Below are positions 10,462-20,124 of a DNA stretch of 64,000 nt, in pieces. The notes below the pieces were generated by a model, which was given only the letters and a program-made list of their open reading frames with translations, did no database searches and was not told the origin of the DNA. The DNA is from a virus: IMG/VR virus record IMGVR_UViG_3300030419_006726, positions 73,977-137,976 of that record, one strand, 5' to 3'. The stretch's first letter is position 1, and each line of letters begins with the position of its first letter. A program made the position numbers and the translations under genes.

Positions 10462-11982
10462 ATGACACTAAAAAAAATAGAAACTGGCAAAGCGAGTGTG
10501 GGTGCAACAACCACCAAAACTTCAGGAGTTTCTGGTGTAAAAACGTTAGATACTACCGCGGCGACTTCCGCAATGGAAACACTTTACACCGCAACGCCCG
10601 AAGACGCAATTGCAGCAATTGAGCGCGCAACAGCCGGCTCCCTTCGATCCCCGCCGCCCGAGACCCGGGTTGGTTACGGGGGTATATTAGATCAAACAGG
10701 CATCGAGACCCTCATGCGCCGAGGCCGCCCGGCAGCAACTGGAACGACAACTGAGGTCGCCAGCGATATGACAGTGGAGCAAGAGACAACCGCCGCAGGA
10801 ATTTTAGAGACAGGTGCTTTTAGTTCTTTGGCACAAAGAATTGGAGATGCTACGTTGCAAATACTGGCCGGCTTTAATAAAGATGAGTTTGGAATCGAAA
10901 ACTACAATGATCCAAATTGGTTAACGTGGCCCCCGGAGCGATTCGGCCGTCCCGGTGTTGAGGTAGAGACTTCCACCGAGCAGATTGCTGCATGGATTGC
11001 TGATAAGGCGGAAGAAGGTACGATGGGATCTGTATCTGAAGTGCTTTGCAGATTAGTGCAGGAATCTGATAGCGGTGCATACGATATTGTAACATATGAC
11101 AGCTATTTTATAATGGACTTGGAAACTACTCGTCCCGGGTTCTCCTCAGAGTTTTTGGATCCCAATGTTCGGGCCCGGGTATCAGATGCCGCGCCAGCTG
11201 CTGTCAACACTGGAGCCCACAATTTTTTCGGTGGAGGCTACTCCCGATTCGGCCGAACTGCCTCATTCTCTGGCAACATTTGGACCCATCCGCGGACCAT
11301 CGCCGCCTCTGGCACCAACGCACTTGTGTTCAAGTTGTATATACCGATTCGGGCCGGCAGCTACAAGAATATGTCAATATTTATGCTTGCAAAAAACTCC
11401 TCGGATTACGGGAACAGTGGTGATGGTCTTGCTTTAAGGAATGCCGTGCTTGAATATATGACAAATACAGCAGAAGCCGACGAGTTTTGTGGATACGTGC
11501 AAAATTCAGGATTGTATCTAGATTATGAAGGAGTTCTATTATATGGGTGCGCTGACGATGTTAACGACGATGGAGTACCGGTCACAGCCACAGCTTTCGG
11601 AGACGCCATCAATCGCATCTTGGACGGTAGCGCTACGATTAACGGGGGTTCAGTGAGCACCGGAGCACTAAACGAAGAAATCGATGTTGGTTCGCTTTTG
11701 AGTCCCTATATGTCGGTAGTGTCTGCTACAGCAGATATTACTGACACAACCGGTTGCCCCGGCATGTATACTCAAATCCACATCGTAGATTTACCACTAG
11801 CATCAAGTTATTATACTAATCCTAAATTAGAAATGTATGTATTAAAGGTCAACATGTCCACAAACTATCTTTCTTTGGTTGACGAGGCCGGCCTCGGCCA
11901 TTCAGATTCAGCGTATTACTACATTTCGCCCGATTATCATTTTATTGATCAAAATACATATACGTTTGTTGGCGGAACTTAA
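10462..11982 (+). CDS. Hypothetical structural protein with GC-rich patches
   Basis: A 506-residue protein starting 3 bases after the previous stop. The N-terminal 110 residues are rich in Ala, Thr and Gly with little obvious fold; the later part has alternating hydrophobic and polar residues typical of beta-structure. Several internal segments (about 10630-10760, 10920-10990 and 11120-11350) are notably GC-rich and reuse strings such as CGATTCGG, unlike the AT-rich flanks. They encode Pro/Arg/Gly-rich pieces. The context says virion protein. No catalytic motif seen. Confidence 0.6.
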   Translation: MTLKKIETGKASVGATTTKTSGVSGVKTLDTTAATSAMETLYTATPEDAIAAIERATAGSLRSPPPETRVGYGGILDQTGIETLMRRGRPAATGTTTEVASDMTVEQETTAAGILETGAFSSLAQRIGDATLQILAGFNKDEFGIENYNDPNWLTWPPERFGRPGVEVETSTEQIAAWIADKAEEGTMGSVSEVLCRLVQESDSGAYDIVTYDSYFIMDLETTRPGFSSEFLDPNVRARVSDAAPAAVNTGAHNFFGGGYSRFGRTASFSGNIWTHPRTIAASGTNALVFKLYIPIRAGSYKNMSIFMLAKNSSDYGNSGDGLALRNAVLEYMTNTAEADEFCGYVQNSGLYLDYEGVLLYGCADDVNDDGVPVTATAFGDAINRILDGSATINGGSVSTGALNEEIDVGSLLSPYMSVVSATADITDTTGCPGMYTQIHIVDLPLASSYYTNPKLEMYVLKVNMSTNYLSLVDEAGLGHSDSAYYYISPDYHFIDQNTYTFVGGT

Positions 11983-11993
11983 TAGGGAGCAAA

Positions 11994-14549
11994 ATGGGAA
12001 TATTTAAAAAAAGCAAAATCGTTGACGATGCAATCTATGGAAGCGCACCAACAGATTCTTTTCGCTCCTTGGCTAAAGCTCATTGGCACAATCTTTTAGA
12101 TCCAGATGGGATTGAGACAAATGAGTTAAAATTCGGCGGCAGTATTGCCAACGACACAAATGAGCAAATTATACGATCAATTGAGAATACTGAGGTTGAA
12201 ATGGACACTGGCCCATTTTTTTATGAGTTTTCGGCGAGAGTCAGGGTTGTTGGTGACGAAAATTATATTGAGAATGATGATACGTGGTACAACTATATTG
12301 TTGACAATGTAGTGGCTTCGACCTCGTTTATGGATCACACATTTGATATCGACATTCCATTTAAAGAGGCAGAGCTTGAGTCGATCAATGTTTCCTCTCA
12401 CACGGCATATGCAAAAATAGAAATGTTTTATAATTTTTTCCACCAACAGTACGAAAGGGTTATTCAAAATGAGATTTATTCTGAAAGATTGTTGCCGAAT
12501 ATGTATGCTTTTCTCTCGATAGCAACTCCTAGAGATATAATTGCCACAAATCGAGCATTTTTAGATTTAATAACCTTAAATGAATCATTGCCCGAAACAT
12601 ATGTGTATTCTCTCTTGTCTCAGGCCACCGATCGATACGAAGACATGGATAGCACATACGATGCTAGAGACAGTTATTTTCAGTCGTATGCCGCAGATAG
12701 CTCAATCCCATCCCAAGCTGCTGCTTTGGAATTGTTATCTGAAAGATTTACTCACATGTTTGTTCCATATGAGAAAGTTGGTATATTAAACAGAAATGAA
12801 GATTTTAAAGATTTTTTTCCAATGTATACTGAAATTGAGTTTCAGACAGATGTCAACACGTCTCTTGCGGATGCGATTCAGCAATCCGGAATTGGTTGCG
12901 TGTTTATGAGAGATATGTTTGAATCTTTGTTCGACATTGAAGATACAACCAGAATGAGCGTATCAGAGTCAACCTTTGTAAATGGCTATTCTTTTCCGAC
13001 GCTAGCAACCGACGACGAGGGCAACTATTATTTTGAACAAGAGAGCAGTATCACATCAACCCCGCTCAGATATGTGAATCTTGAAAGTTGGATTTCTGAC
13101 ACTTATAACCAAAACATTGATCCTCTCGGCCCACAGGGGGTGTTTATCGGCGAGCCGACTCAAGAAGTTGCCGCGGCCATGAGTGATGAATTTCCATTTT
13201 ATAGAGCTTTCATTTATGTATTGTTAACTGGATATATTAGAAACTTAATCGGGGGATCGTCGGGGGCAGGAATGAGGACATTCTCTGATATGATGTCTGG
13301 CACAAGCGCCTACTCTGAGACTCTAATGTACAGAGTTTCAAAATACGAAGGAGAGGTGGACCCCTCCGATCACGATACTCAGCCGATACAATCATTTTGG
13401 CTACCAAACTCTAGTGAAATTGAAATAATGAATTTTATCGACACCCAGGTAAAGTACGGCAAAGAATACACTTATACAATTTACGCATACCGGGCAGTGT
13501 TTGGCACAGAATATGAATATTCAAATATTGCAATAAGCAAGTTAATTAATCAAAGTCCACAAGTGTGCTTAGAATTAGTCGATGTGGCCACCGGAGAAAT
13601 GATAGCTTCAGAATTTCCGGACTCGCCAAGACTATATCAAGCCCCCGAACTAGAGGGGATTGCTAACACATATCTTTCTAGAACTGGATTACGTTATTTT
13701 TCTGAATTTGATGTAACGTATAGGCCATCGGTACAAATCGTAGAAATTCCGATATATACAAAAACCGGTGTGTTGATAGACAACCCACCATTGACACCAG
13801 ATGTTGATTTTATTCCATATTTTGGCGTGTCACAAAAGATAAGAATGTTTTTAAGTGGTAGAATCGGCACTGAAGAGGTGGATGAAATCTATTTTGATGA
13901 AGAGGAAAGGCTATTATTCAACGCTATTAGAGAAAAACAAGGCTTGTTGCCGATTGAACCAATCACCTTTAGGTCCGATGATTATCCTTATCAATACGAG
14001 ATTTATAGAATGAGTTCCCCACCGCAAAGATATTCGGATTTCCGAGATTATTTGATCGCAAGAGTGGATACGGCATACTCTGTTTTAGATCGTACGAGAT
14101 ATGCATCGGCTGTTGAATTTGAAGACACGATATCTACGAATAAAAAATACTACTATACATTTAAGTGTGTCGATTTACATGCAAATATATCAAATCCAAC
14201 ATTAATTTATCAATTTGAAATGGTTGATGATGGCACTTCTGTTTACCCTGTTGTAGAGGAGTATGAGATTTTGGAGCCGGTAACGACAAGACTGTTCAAA
14301 CCAGCGGATAGGTTTGTGCACATCGTTCCAAAGCTCCGTCACAGGCTGATCAATGAGGAAGAGTCTGGATTTGAGGGCGCCACAACAGCTATAGGGCTAG
14401 GTAGTAAAGTTAAAATAGGAGACGCCGACAATCCAGTTTGGGACAATAAATTCAAAATCAGATTAACATCCAGAAAAACGGGTAGAAAAATAGATTTAAA
14501 TTTACAGTTTGATCTCAAGCATATTGTTACAACTTCAGAGACGAATTAA
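11994..14549 (+). CDS. Large structural protein, probable baseplate or fibre component
   Basis: An 851-residue protein with an AGGGAG site upstream. It is acidic, Tyr-rich and has no signal peptide. Around residues 470-525 there is a stretch resembling a fibronectin type III strand pattern (aromatic-rich, with a Y-x-Y-x-I-Y-A-Y-R-A-x-F segment), and a second comparable stretch lies near 690-750. Such Ig-like domains are frequent in phage tail and baseplate surface proteins; here this is a pattern-based guess. It is the last gene before a 72-base gap carrying two copies of the putative late element. Confidence 0.6.
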   Translation: MGIFKKSKIVDDAIYGSAPTDSFRSLAKAHWHNLLDPDGIETNELKFGGSIANDTNEQIIRSIENTEVEMDTGPFFYEFSARVRVVGDENYIENDDTWYNYIVDNVVASTSFMDHTFDIDIPFKEAELESINVSSHTAYAKIEMFYNFFHQQYERVIQNEIYSERLLPNMYAFLSIATPRDIIATNRAFLDLITLNESLPETYVYSLLSQATDRYEDMDSTYDARDSYFQSYAADSSIPSQAAALELLSERFTHMFVPYEKVGILNRNEDFKDFFPMYTEIEFQTDVNTSLADAIQQSGIGCVFMRDMFESLFDIEDTTRMSVSESTFVNGYSFPTLATDDEGNYYFEQESSITSTPLRYVNLESWISDTYNQNIDPLGPQGVFIGEPTQEVAAAMSDEFPFYRAFIYVLLTGYIRNLIGGSSGAGMRTFSDMMSGTSAYSETLMYRVSKYEGEVDPSDHDTQPIQSFWLPNSSEIEIMNFIDTQVKYGKEYTYTIYAYRAVFGTEYEYSNIAISKLINQSPQVCLELVDVATGEMIASEFPDSPRLYQAPELEGIANTYLSRTGLRYFSEFDVTYRPSVQIVEIPIYTKTGVLIDNPPLTPDVDFIPYFGVSQKIRMFLSGRIGTEEVDEIYFDEEERLLFNAIREKQGLLPIEPITFRSDDYPYQYEIYRMSSPPQRYSDFRDYLIARVDTAYSVLDRTRYASAVEFEDTISTNKKYYYTFKCVDLHANISNPTLIYQFEMVDDGTSVYPVVEEYEILEPVTTRLFKPADRFVHIVPKLRHRLINEEESGFEGATTAIGLGSKVKIGDADNPVWDNKFKIRLTSRKTGRKIDLNLQFDLKHIVTTSETN

Positions 14550-14558
14550 TTTTTAGAT

Positions 14559-14570
14559 ACTATTTATTAT
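14559..14570 (+). promoter_or_regulatory. Putative late element ACTATTTATTAT
   Basis: One of about a dozen copies of an ACTATTTAT or ACTAATTA element in intergenic gaps. This copy is identical over 12 bases to the one at 21030. A second variant, ACTAATTAAATA, lies at 14598-14609 in the same gap, 13 bases before the next start codon. Confidence 0.4.
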
Positions 14571-14621
14571 GGAATAGTCATTTAATAATTCAACAACACT
14601 AATTAAATACGAGGAAAAAAT

Positions 14622-15554
14622 ATGGCTTTTTTGGATAATTCCGGGGATATTATCCTTGACGCAGTACTGACAGACACTGGAAGATTCAGACTTGCTAAAG
14701 GAAATGGAAACTTTAAGATTTCCAAGTTTGCCCTAGGTGACGACGAAATTGATTACACCCTATACAACAGCAGTCACGATAGTGGGTCTGCGTACTACGA
14801 CTTGGAGATTTTACAGACTCCAGTTTTGGAGGCTTTTACAAATAACGGCTCCTCTATGAAATCGAAATTAATGACAATTTCACGAACAAATATTTTGTTC
14901 CTACCCGTTCTCAAGTTGAATGAGTCTGACGCTCTTAGTGAAAAAGTTGCAAGACATTCGATTGGAGGCTATTTGGTTGCGGTTGATGAAGACACCGAAG
15001 ACGAGATTGGCACCACTGCTGGTGTAATGTATGGGGAGAATCTCGGAAACGGAACTTTGATCAGAATTGATCAGGGAATCGATAATGATTTTGAAACTAG
15101 CCCATCTTATCCGTTGTCTAGCGATTTGGTTGAAACTCAATATGAAATCAAGCTTGACAACCGATTTGGAACAATTGTAGACCCAGTATCTCTACGCGCC
15201 CTAACTCCATCCTTTATTGACGATGATAGTGTTGCAACATACTTTGTTACTTTGGCTTCCGGCACCGGTGGCGTGGTTAGTTCAAACACCGAAACAAGCA
15301 GGGCGGAAACAAAAGAAGTTATCCGTGGGCCCCGGGGAACAATATTAAAACTAATGATTCAATCGTCATTGGATTTAAATACGAGCACGTTTTTGTTTAC
15401 TAAACTGGGCTCTACAGAGGCCGCGAACGATTCATCAACTGGTGCTATGAATTTGTCAATTGCAACAAGATATCTTGATACAATTATGCAAGTTCAAGGC
15501 GTTACAACCGGCTATAGAATTGACGTTCCGGTAAGATTTGTAAAGAAACAATAA
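14622..15554 (+). CDS. Conserved virion protein, collar/fibre-adaptor-like
   Basis: A 310-residue protein beginning MAFLDNSGDIILDAVLTDTG, preceded by GAGGAA. The opening I-I-L-D-x-x-L-T-D-x-G-R-x-x-L-A-x-G-x-G-x-F pattern matches the first 45 residues of the 6768 gene, suggesting a shared docking module. No membrane segment or enzyme motif. It begins a three-gene set (with the 15567 and 16709 genes) spaced 11-12 bases apart, all with strong ribosome sites. I recognise this start as common among virion genes of marine T4-like phages, where its function is undefined. Confidence 0.65.
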   Translation: MAFLDNSGDIILDAVLTDTGRFRLAKGNGNFKISKFALGDDEIDYTLYNSSHDSGSAYYDLEILQTPVLEAFTNNGSSMKSKLMTISRTNILFLPVLKLNESDALSEKVARHSIGGYLVAVDEDTEDEIGTTAGVMYGENLGNGTLIRIDQGIDNDFETSPSYPLSSDLVETQYEIKLDNRFGTIVDPVSLRALTPSFIDDDSVATYFVTLASGTGGVVSSNTETSRAETKEVIRGPRGTILKLMIQSSLDLNTSTFLFTKLGSTEAANDSSTGAMNLSIATRYLDTIMQVQGVTTGYRIDVPVRFVKKQ

Positions 15555-15566
15555 TAGGTTATAAAA

Positions 15567-16697
15567 ATGGCATCAACTTTTAAGAATTTTGCAGCGAGTG
15601 ACATCACTACAACAAGAACGCTTTTGCACGAGGCGGTACCGCTTACAGGTACAATCGTGTCTGGAACATATAATGATGAAAACATTAAAGATTATGCACA
15701 TGGCATGTTCCAATCTGTTTATGACTATCCTTACCTAAGTTCTTCTGCAAACCATCTTTTTGATATCACGGTTGGATATTCTAGCCAATCTCCATTAAGC
15801 TCCAGCTCAGCAACACAAAACGCCAAAAAGATTAACATTTATAATCAGATGGCCCAGGTTTTGATGGGGCACGATGCCAGTGGCTCGATTAGAGAGTTCG
15901 ATCAAGATGGCAATATTCTTGCCGGCGGCAACACAATCGATTCGGCGATGTTCTTTAACTTCTCGCGATTGCTTACAAAAGATGAAATTAAGAAAGGATC
16001 TTTCTCTATCTCCTTCCATACTGGAGGTACTTTTGATACCCACAATGACGGTTACGATCCGCTAGTTCTTTCAGACAGTGGTTCGACAAATAACTACAAA
16101 GTGAACTCTCCAGCCGGCGAGTATGGGCTGTTATACCCAGAAAATGCATTTGATGTTGCTAGCGATGTATCGCCTATGGGATTGGTATTTTATCAGGCTG
16201 GCGTTGCAGTTATTACTTCGTCCGTCTTTGGACCTTATGATTATAGTCCTGGCGAAGACGACGACCCAGGCCCAAGCTCAGCAAATTATTTTGTTACAAA
16301 GAATGGCGTTAGCATCGATGACGGCACGACTGATCATGATAACGAAGTATATTCAAGCATTGATAGGGTTTACGTTTCCAGCTCAATCTCTGGAGCATGC
16401 AACGGTATTAGAAACAGATTGAAGAATATATCGTTCAATAATACAACAGAGCTTCATTCCACAATTTACTTCTGTAGAATCAACCACAACGAGTTTAATT
16501 ATAGCGCCAATCCCACGTATTTGACCGCTAGCAAGCTTCGCGTCAAGGAAGAGTCTACTGACTCCCCTGTGACGTATATTACGTCAGTGGGCTTATATTC
16601 CGGCAATAACGAATTACTAGCAATGGCTAAATTGTCAGAACCACTTAAGAAGACTCCAAACAACGAGATTACATTGCGCGTAAGGCTTGACTATTAA
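15567..16697 (+). CDS. Structural protein sharing C-terminal domain with next gene
   Basis: A 376-residue protein rich in Ser, Thr, Asn and Tyr. The last 90 residues contain F-x-x-x-x-H-x-x-F-N-Y-S-x-N-P-T-[YF], then T-x-I-T-S-V-G-L-Y and a closing P-L-K-K-x-P-x-x-E-x-T-L-R-V-R-L-D-Y. A recognisably related series closes the next gene. The domain probably forms the particle- or partner-binding end of both proteins. There is no catalytic signature. Position between two other structural genes supports a tail or fibre role. Confidence 0.65.
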   Translation: MASTFKNFAASDITTTRTLLHEAVPLTGTIVSGTYNDENIKDYAHGMFQSVYDYPYLSSSANHLFDITVGYSSQSPLSSSSATQNAKKINIYNQMAQVLMGHDASGSIREFDQDGNILAGGNTIDSAMFFNFSRLLTKDEIKKGSFSISFHTGGTFDTHNDGYDPLVLSDSGSTNNYKVNSPAGEYGLLYPENAFDVASDVSPMGLVFYQAGVAVITSSVFGPYDYSPGEDDDPGPSSANYFVTKNGVSIDDGTTDHDNEVYSSIDRVYVSSSISGACNGIRNRLKNISFNNTTELHSTIYFCRINHNEFNYSANPTYLTASKLRVKEESTDSPVTYITSVGLYSGNNELLAMAKLSEPLKKTPNNEITLRVRLDY

Positions 16698-16708
16698 GGA
16701 GCACAGTT

Positions 16709-18295
16709 ATGGCTCTTTATAAGTTTAGGTCATCCGATATATTCTACAATAGAATACAAGCACACCAGAAGTGCGAGTTTTTTATTAATGACGGCAACGT
16801 ATATTACAATAGAAAATTTTCCCCTGGTCAGGTTTCCGGCTCTTTTACCGGAAGCATCCCCGCAGTAAACCCCGGGGATTTAAATGTTTTCGAATACAAT
16901 GTTGATCGACCGAGCCTCTTTCGAGGAGTAACCCCCGCACAACAAGACCTTTCTGATGATGAGCTGTTGGATGGGGGAGTGCCAAATCCGCAGAACTGGC
17001 AAGCCGCAGAAAATGAGGCCGGCGCCAACCCGCCCGCCGGCGTCAATGAGGACTATGATGGCGACATATCGTCGGGATCCAGTCCGGCTGAGAACACCCT
17101 TAGAGTACCCTTCGGCCCAGGCACTGAAGAATCCATCAATTATCCATCCGGAACCATTCGACCATTTTTGATCAAAGGCGCTTATCCTGGCAACTTGTAC
17201 AAGTTCAAAAATATGAGCGATATTGACTTGAGGGTCCGCGAATATGGCGATGTAATAACTGGCAGCTATCCGGTTACGGCCAGAATATCAAGAAAGTTTT
17301 TCGATGGAGTGGAGGAGTATAACGCGACAGCTTCAAAACCAGACGAAGAATATAGAAGACGTGAAATTAGGGCGCTCAAAAATACGATGAATAGCTATAG
17401 CACTCTAAGCAAGCATTATTGCTATATATACCCACCAGATTTGGAGTATAAACGTTACGACAATGATGACGGAGGCCAAGGGGACAACAATAACAGTTTT
17501 CCCTCAACAGTGGATTATGAAGTTTATGGCTGGGATAAGGAACAGCAAGCGATTAATTTAATAAGCATTCCTTCAATCTTTTACGGCTCATCAATCCAAA
17601 AAGGGTCAGTCAGTTTAAAATACTATATAACCGGTTCATTGATTGGAGAGTTGCGTGATGAAAATAAAAATGGAGAGTTAATCCAAGTCGGCCCAACGGG
17701 CAGTTTAAGCTCTGGATCTACAGCTGGTGTTGTTCTTTACAACGAAGGTTTCATATTACTAACAGGTAGTTGGGGACTGGGTGCAAGCTCTAATGGATCT
17801 ATAACCCAAAAGAAAGTAAAGTTTGGAAGTACTGCAGTCGACAATTCTTGGCTATATTTTGGATATGGCGCAAATGATGGCAATTCTTTTTCGCCAGATG
17901 AACATGATGATGGTGCTAACACTACAGATCCAGTATCTGCAAGTTTTGACATTTCTTTTAACGGAACAACTTATGTTCCCACCATGACAATGTTCGCTCA
18001 TGCCCCCAAGTCAAAATTAAATACATCGACAAATCCAACATTTGTAAAAGCAGGCCAAAATATTGAGCCGCTAATTCGTAAAATCAGGTATAACGAGAAG
18101 CAAAATCTAAAAATCAAAAACACGATATCCTCATCCTTCGCAGATCCTACTGGAAGTTTTGCAAAGCAAACGTTTATTACCAAGATCGGAGTTTACGATG
18201 AGAATAAGAATCTTATAGGTATTGCGTCTGTTGCGAATCCTGTTAAAAAATTAGAAGATTTAGCGTATACTTTTAAGATAAAGTTGGACGTATGA
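16709..18295 (+). CDS. Structural protein, paralogous C-terminus to 15567 gene
   Basis: A 528-residue protein with AAGGAG upstream. Its middle is Asp/Asn/Gly/Pro-rich and probably loop-dominated. The last 100 residues carry the same order of motifs as the preceding gene (short SxNPTF element, then F-I-T-K-I-G-V-Y-D, then P-V-K-K-L-x-x-L-x-Y-T-F-K-I-K-L-D-V), so the two genes share an ancestral C-terminal domain. The stop TGA at 18293-18295 directly abuts the ATG of the RuvC-like gene, linking late structural and nuclease genes in one transcript. Confidence 0.65.
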   Translation: MALYKFRSSDIFYNRIQAHQKCEFFINDGNVYYNRKFSPGQVSGSFTGSIPAVNPGDLNVFEYNVDRPSLFRGVTPAQQDLSDDELLDGGVPNPQNWQAAENEAGANPPAGVNEDYDGDISSGSSPAENTLRVPFGPGTEESINYPSGTIRPFLIKGAYPGNLYKFKNMSDIDLRVREYGDVITGSYPVTARISRKFFDGVEEYNATASKPDEEYRRREIRALKNTMNSYSTLSKHYCYIYPPDLEYKRYDNDDGGQGDNNNSFPSTVDYEVYGWDKEQQAINLISIPSIFYGSSIQKGSVSLKYYITGSLIGELRDENKNGELIQVGPTGSLSSGSTAGVVLYNEGFILLTGSWGLGASSNGSITQKKVKFGSTAVDNSWLYFGYGANDGNSFSPDEHDDGANTTDPVSASFDISFNGTTYVPTMTMFAHAPKSKLNTSTNPTFVKAGQNIEPLIRKIRYNEKQNLKIKNTISSSFADPTGSFAKQTFITKIGVYDENKNLIGIASVANPVKKLEDLAYTFKIKLDV

Positions 18296-18844
18296 ATGAT
18301 TTTAGGATTAGATGTATCAACCAGTATAACTGGTGCAACGCTGCTGGATGACAGTGGCAATATTGTTTTTAACGAGGCGTGGGATACAAGAAAGTTTAAA
18401 GATTTTTTTGACAAAGCGGAATTTATAAAGGAGAGAATAAAACATGTTTATGGAAATTATGGCAATCACCACGGTAGCGTTGACAATATCAGCGTTAGGC
18501 ATATATTTATCGAACAGTCGCTCCAATCTTTTAGAAGCGGCTTTTCTTCGGCAAAAACACTTTCTACATTATCGCGGTTCAATGGGGTCGTTTCCTGGGT
18601 ATGTTTCAACTACTTCAGAATCAAGCCAGAATATGTCGCCGCCACCACAGCAAGAAAGTTGTGTGGTATTAAAGTTCCCCGAGGGAACAAAGCTAAAGAT
18701 GTAGTTTTGCAGCATGTGATTGACACAGAGTCATCATTTGTTTTCGAAAAAACAAGACATGGGAATCCAAAACCGGACACATTTGATCGTGCAGATTCGT
18801 TAATTATAGCAAAAGCTGGCTATATATTATGCAAGGCAAAATAG
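18296..18844 (+). CDS. ruvC: RuvC-like Holliday junction resolvase
   Basis: A 182-residue protein of the RNase H-fold RuvC family, predicted to cleave branched DNA with divalent metal. Visible features in order: strand 1 with catalytic Asp (ILGLDVSTSITG, D6), a second acidic strand IFIEQ (E73), and a C-terminal F-D-R-A-D-S motif (D164, D167). The length is close to bacterial RuvC. T4 itself uses gp49 (endonuclease VII) for this job, so this is a functional replacement. It would resolve recombination and replication branches before packaging. It starts on the base after the previous stop and has no own ribosome site, so translation is probably coupled. Confidence 0.85.
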   Translation: MILGLDVSTSITGATLLDDSGNIVFNEAWDTRKFKDFFDKAEFIKERIKHVYGNYGNHHGSVDNISVRHIFIEQSLQSFRSGFSSAKTLSTLSRFNGVVSWVCFNYFRIKPEYVAATTARKLCGIKVPRGNKAKDVVLQHVIDTESSFVFEKTRHGNPKPDTFDRADSLIIAKAGYILCKAK

Positions 18845-18846
18845 TA

Positions 18847-18858
18847 ACTATTTATATT
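18847..18858 (+). promoter_or_regulatory. Putative late element ACTATTTATATT
   Basis: A copy of the recurring element, followed immediately by an AGGAGG ribosome site at 18859-18864. If it were a -10 element, the transcript would start inside or after the ribosome site. At this copy an RNA-processing role is therefore at least as plausible as a promoter. Confidence 0.35.
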
Positions 18859-18869
18859 AGGAGGTTATG

Positions 18870-20060
18870 ATGAAACTTATAATGGAGAATTGGCGCAAGT
18901 TCGTCGCAGAGACCGAGCGAACTAAAAACTACGGTGACTTATATCTTTTTGAAAACGATTCAATTCAAAAAGTTTCTTTTTATGACAGATTCACCTCTCT
19001 CAGAGAAAGTGATGAAGATTTCGAGATTTTTCTTGAGCAATGGGAAAAATCTGTTGATTATATTTTCAATAATCTCTCAGAACAAGAAGAAAGTAACGAT
19101 GCGATTTTAAGAGCAAGTACTCAGGCATATATGCTTCTTCAAAGAGGTGGAGCAGCAGTGGGCAAGGTAATGAATTTTGCCAAAAAATTAAAAGATAAAG
19201 GCGCTTTAGGTAAAGTAGGCGATGTAGTTTTAACAGGATTAATAGCAGCTGCAGGTGCTGTAACAATTAATTCGTTAATGCAACAGGGAGTGGACGCGTC
19301 TGAATTTCAACAGGCTGTAGCACAAGTCGCTGATGCAGCATCAGCGGTAGATCCAAACGTTGCACAAGCAGTAGAACAAGTAGCTCAAAATCCAGAAGCA
19401 GCGCTTGAAGTGATGCCACAGCTTGATCAAGCAGTGGAACAGTCCGCGCAACAGCTAAGTCAAGTTGACAATGAAGCTGTACAGCAAATGGCGCAAGAAG
19501 CAGAAAAAGTTTCACAACAAATTCCTGAAAAGGATGAATTTGCGTCGATGTTCGAAGACGCATTGCGTCAAGATAGAGTGCAATCAGACACAGGCGAGAC
19601 TGGGATTACAAACATTGAACAATCAGAACAAATAGATTATTGGGATTACAGTGATGAAGATTTTCAACAAGAGGGCTGGCGCGACAAAGTAAATGATATA
19701 TTTGATAAAATATTTGGGCGTGGTCACTCGAAAGGGAGAGGTTTCCCAATCGGCGACCCGGAGGCGTGGAGAGAAACTTTTGAAATTCTTGACAACACAA
19801 GAGGTGGAGAACATGGGGCATGGCTCCAGGGAGCCGAGGGTGATATGAGCCGATCAGAATTTAAAGAACTTATAAGTGCTTTAGATCAACAAGGGGTGGA
19901 TAAGAAAGTTTTAAGAACACTTAATAGAGTATACCGTCAAGGTAAAATGCAGGCTTTCGTAGGTAAGCTAGAAGATACTATACTAAAACTTGCCGACTAC
20001 GATGACGTTGCAGATATTAGAAACTGGAAAGCCCCAGCCCCCGAACAAATGCCATTTTAA
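18870..20060 (+). CDS. Probable capsid-internal protein with T4-like targeting peptide
   Basis: A 396-residue protein. I choose the second of two adjacent ATGs (18867 and 18870) because AGGAGG ends 5 bases before it. The N-terminus MKLIMENWRKFVAE resembles the capsid-targeting peptide of T4 internal proteins (MKTYQEFIAE), including an aromatic-[VI]-A-E site that gp21 could cut after E14. Residues about 95-125 form a hydrophobic Ala/Gly/Val segment that could be a membrane helix. Residues 130-215 are Gln/Ala/Val-rich and predicted helical. The C-terminal third is acidic. I infer a packaged internal head protein; the hydrophobic segment raises the alternative of a DNA-ejection pore role. Confidence 0.6.
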   Translation: MKLIMENWRKFVAETERTKNYGDLYLFENDSIQKVSFYDRFTSLRESDEDFEIFLEQWEKSVDYIFNNLSEQEESNDAILRASTQAYMLLQRGGAAVGKVMNFAKKLKDKGALGKVGDVVLTGLIAAAGAVTINSLMQQGVDASEFQQAVAQVADAASAVDPNVAQAVEQVAQNPEAALEVMPQLDQAVEQSAQQLSQVDNEAVQQMAQEAEKVSQQIPEKDEFASMFEDALRQDRVQSDTGETGITNIEQSEQIDYWDYSDEDFQQEGWRDKVNDIFDKIFGRGHSKGRGFPIGDPEAWRETFEILDNTRGGEHGAWLQGAEGDMSRSEFKELISALDQQGVDKKVLRTLNRVYRQGKMQAFVGKLEDTILKLADYDDVADIRNWKAPAPEQMPF

Positions 20061-20095
20061 TTTGTTTGATAATTTGAAAATACCTGTGAAAACAC

Positions 20096-20124
20096 TTGCC
20101 AATCATTTGCAAATGATATATACT
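20096..20124 (+). promoter_or_regulatory. Sigma70-like promoter with palindromic operator in spacer
   Basis: TTGCCA (20096-20101) and TATACT (20119-20124) are separated by exactly 17 bases. The spacer holds a perfect 16-base palindrome, ATCATTTGCAAATGAT (20102-20117). This reads as a host-type promoter whose spacer is a repressor or activator site controlling the primase gene. The expected start point, near 20131, falls at the primase start codon, so the message would be leaderless or nearly so. Confidence 0.55.
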
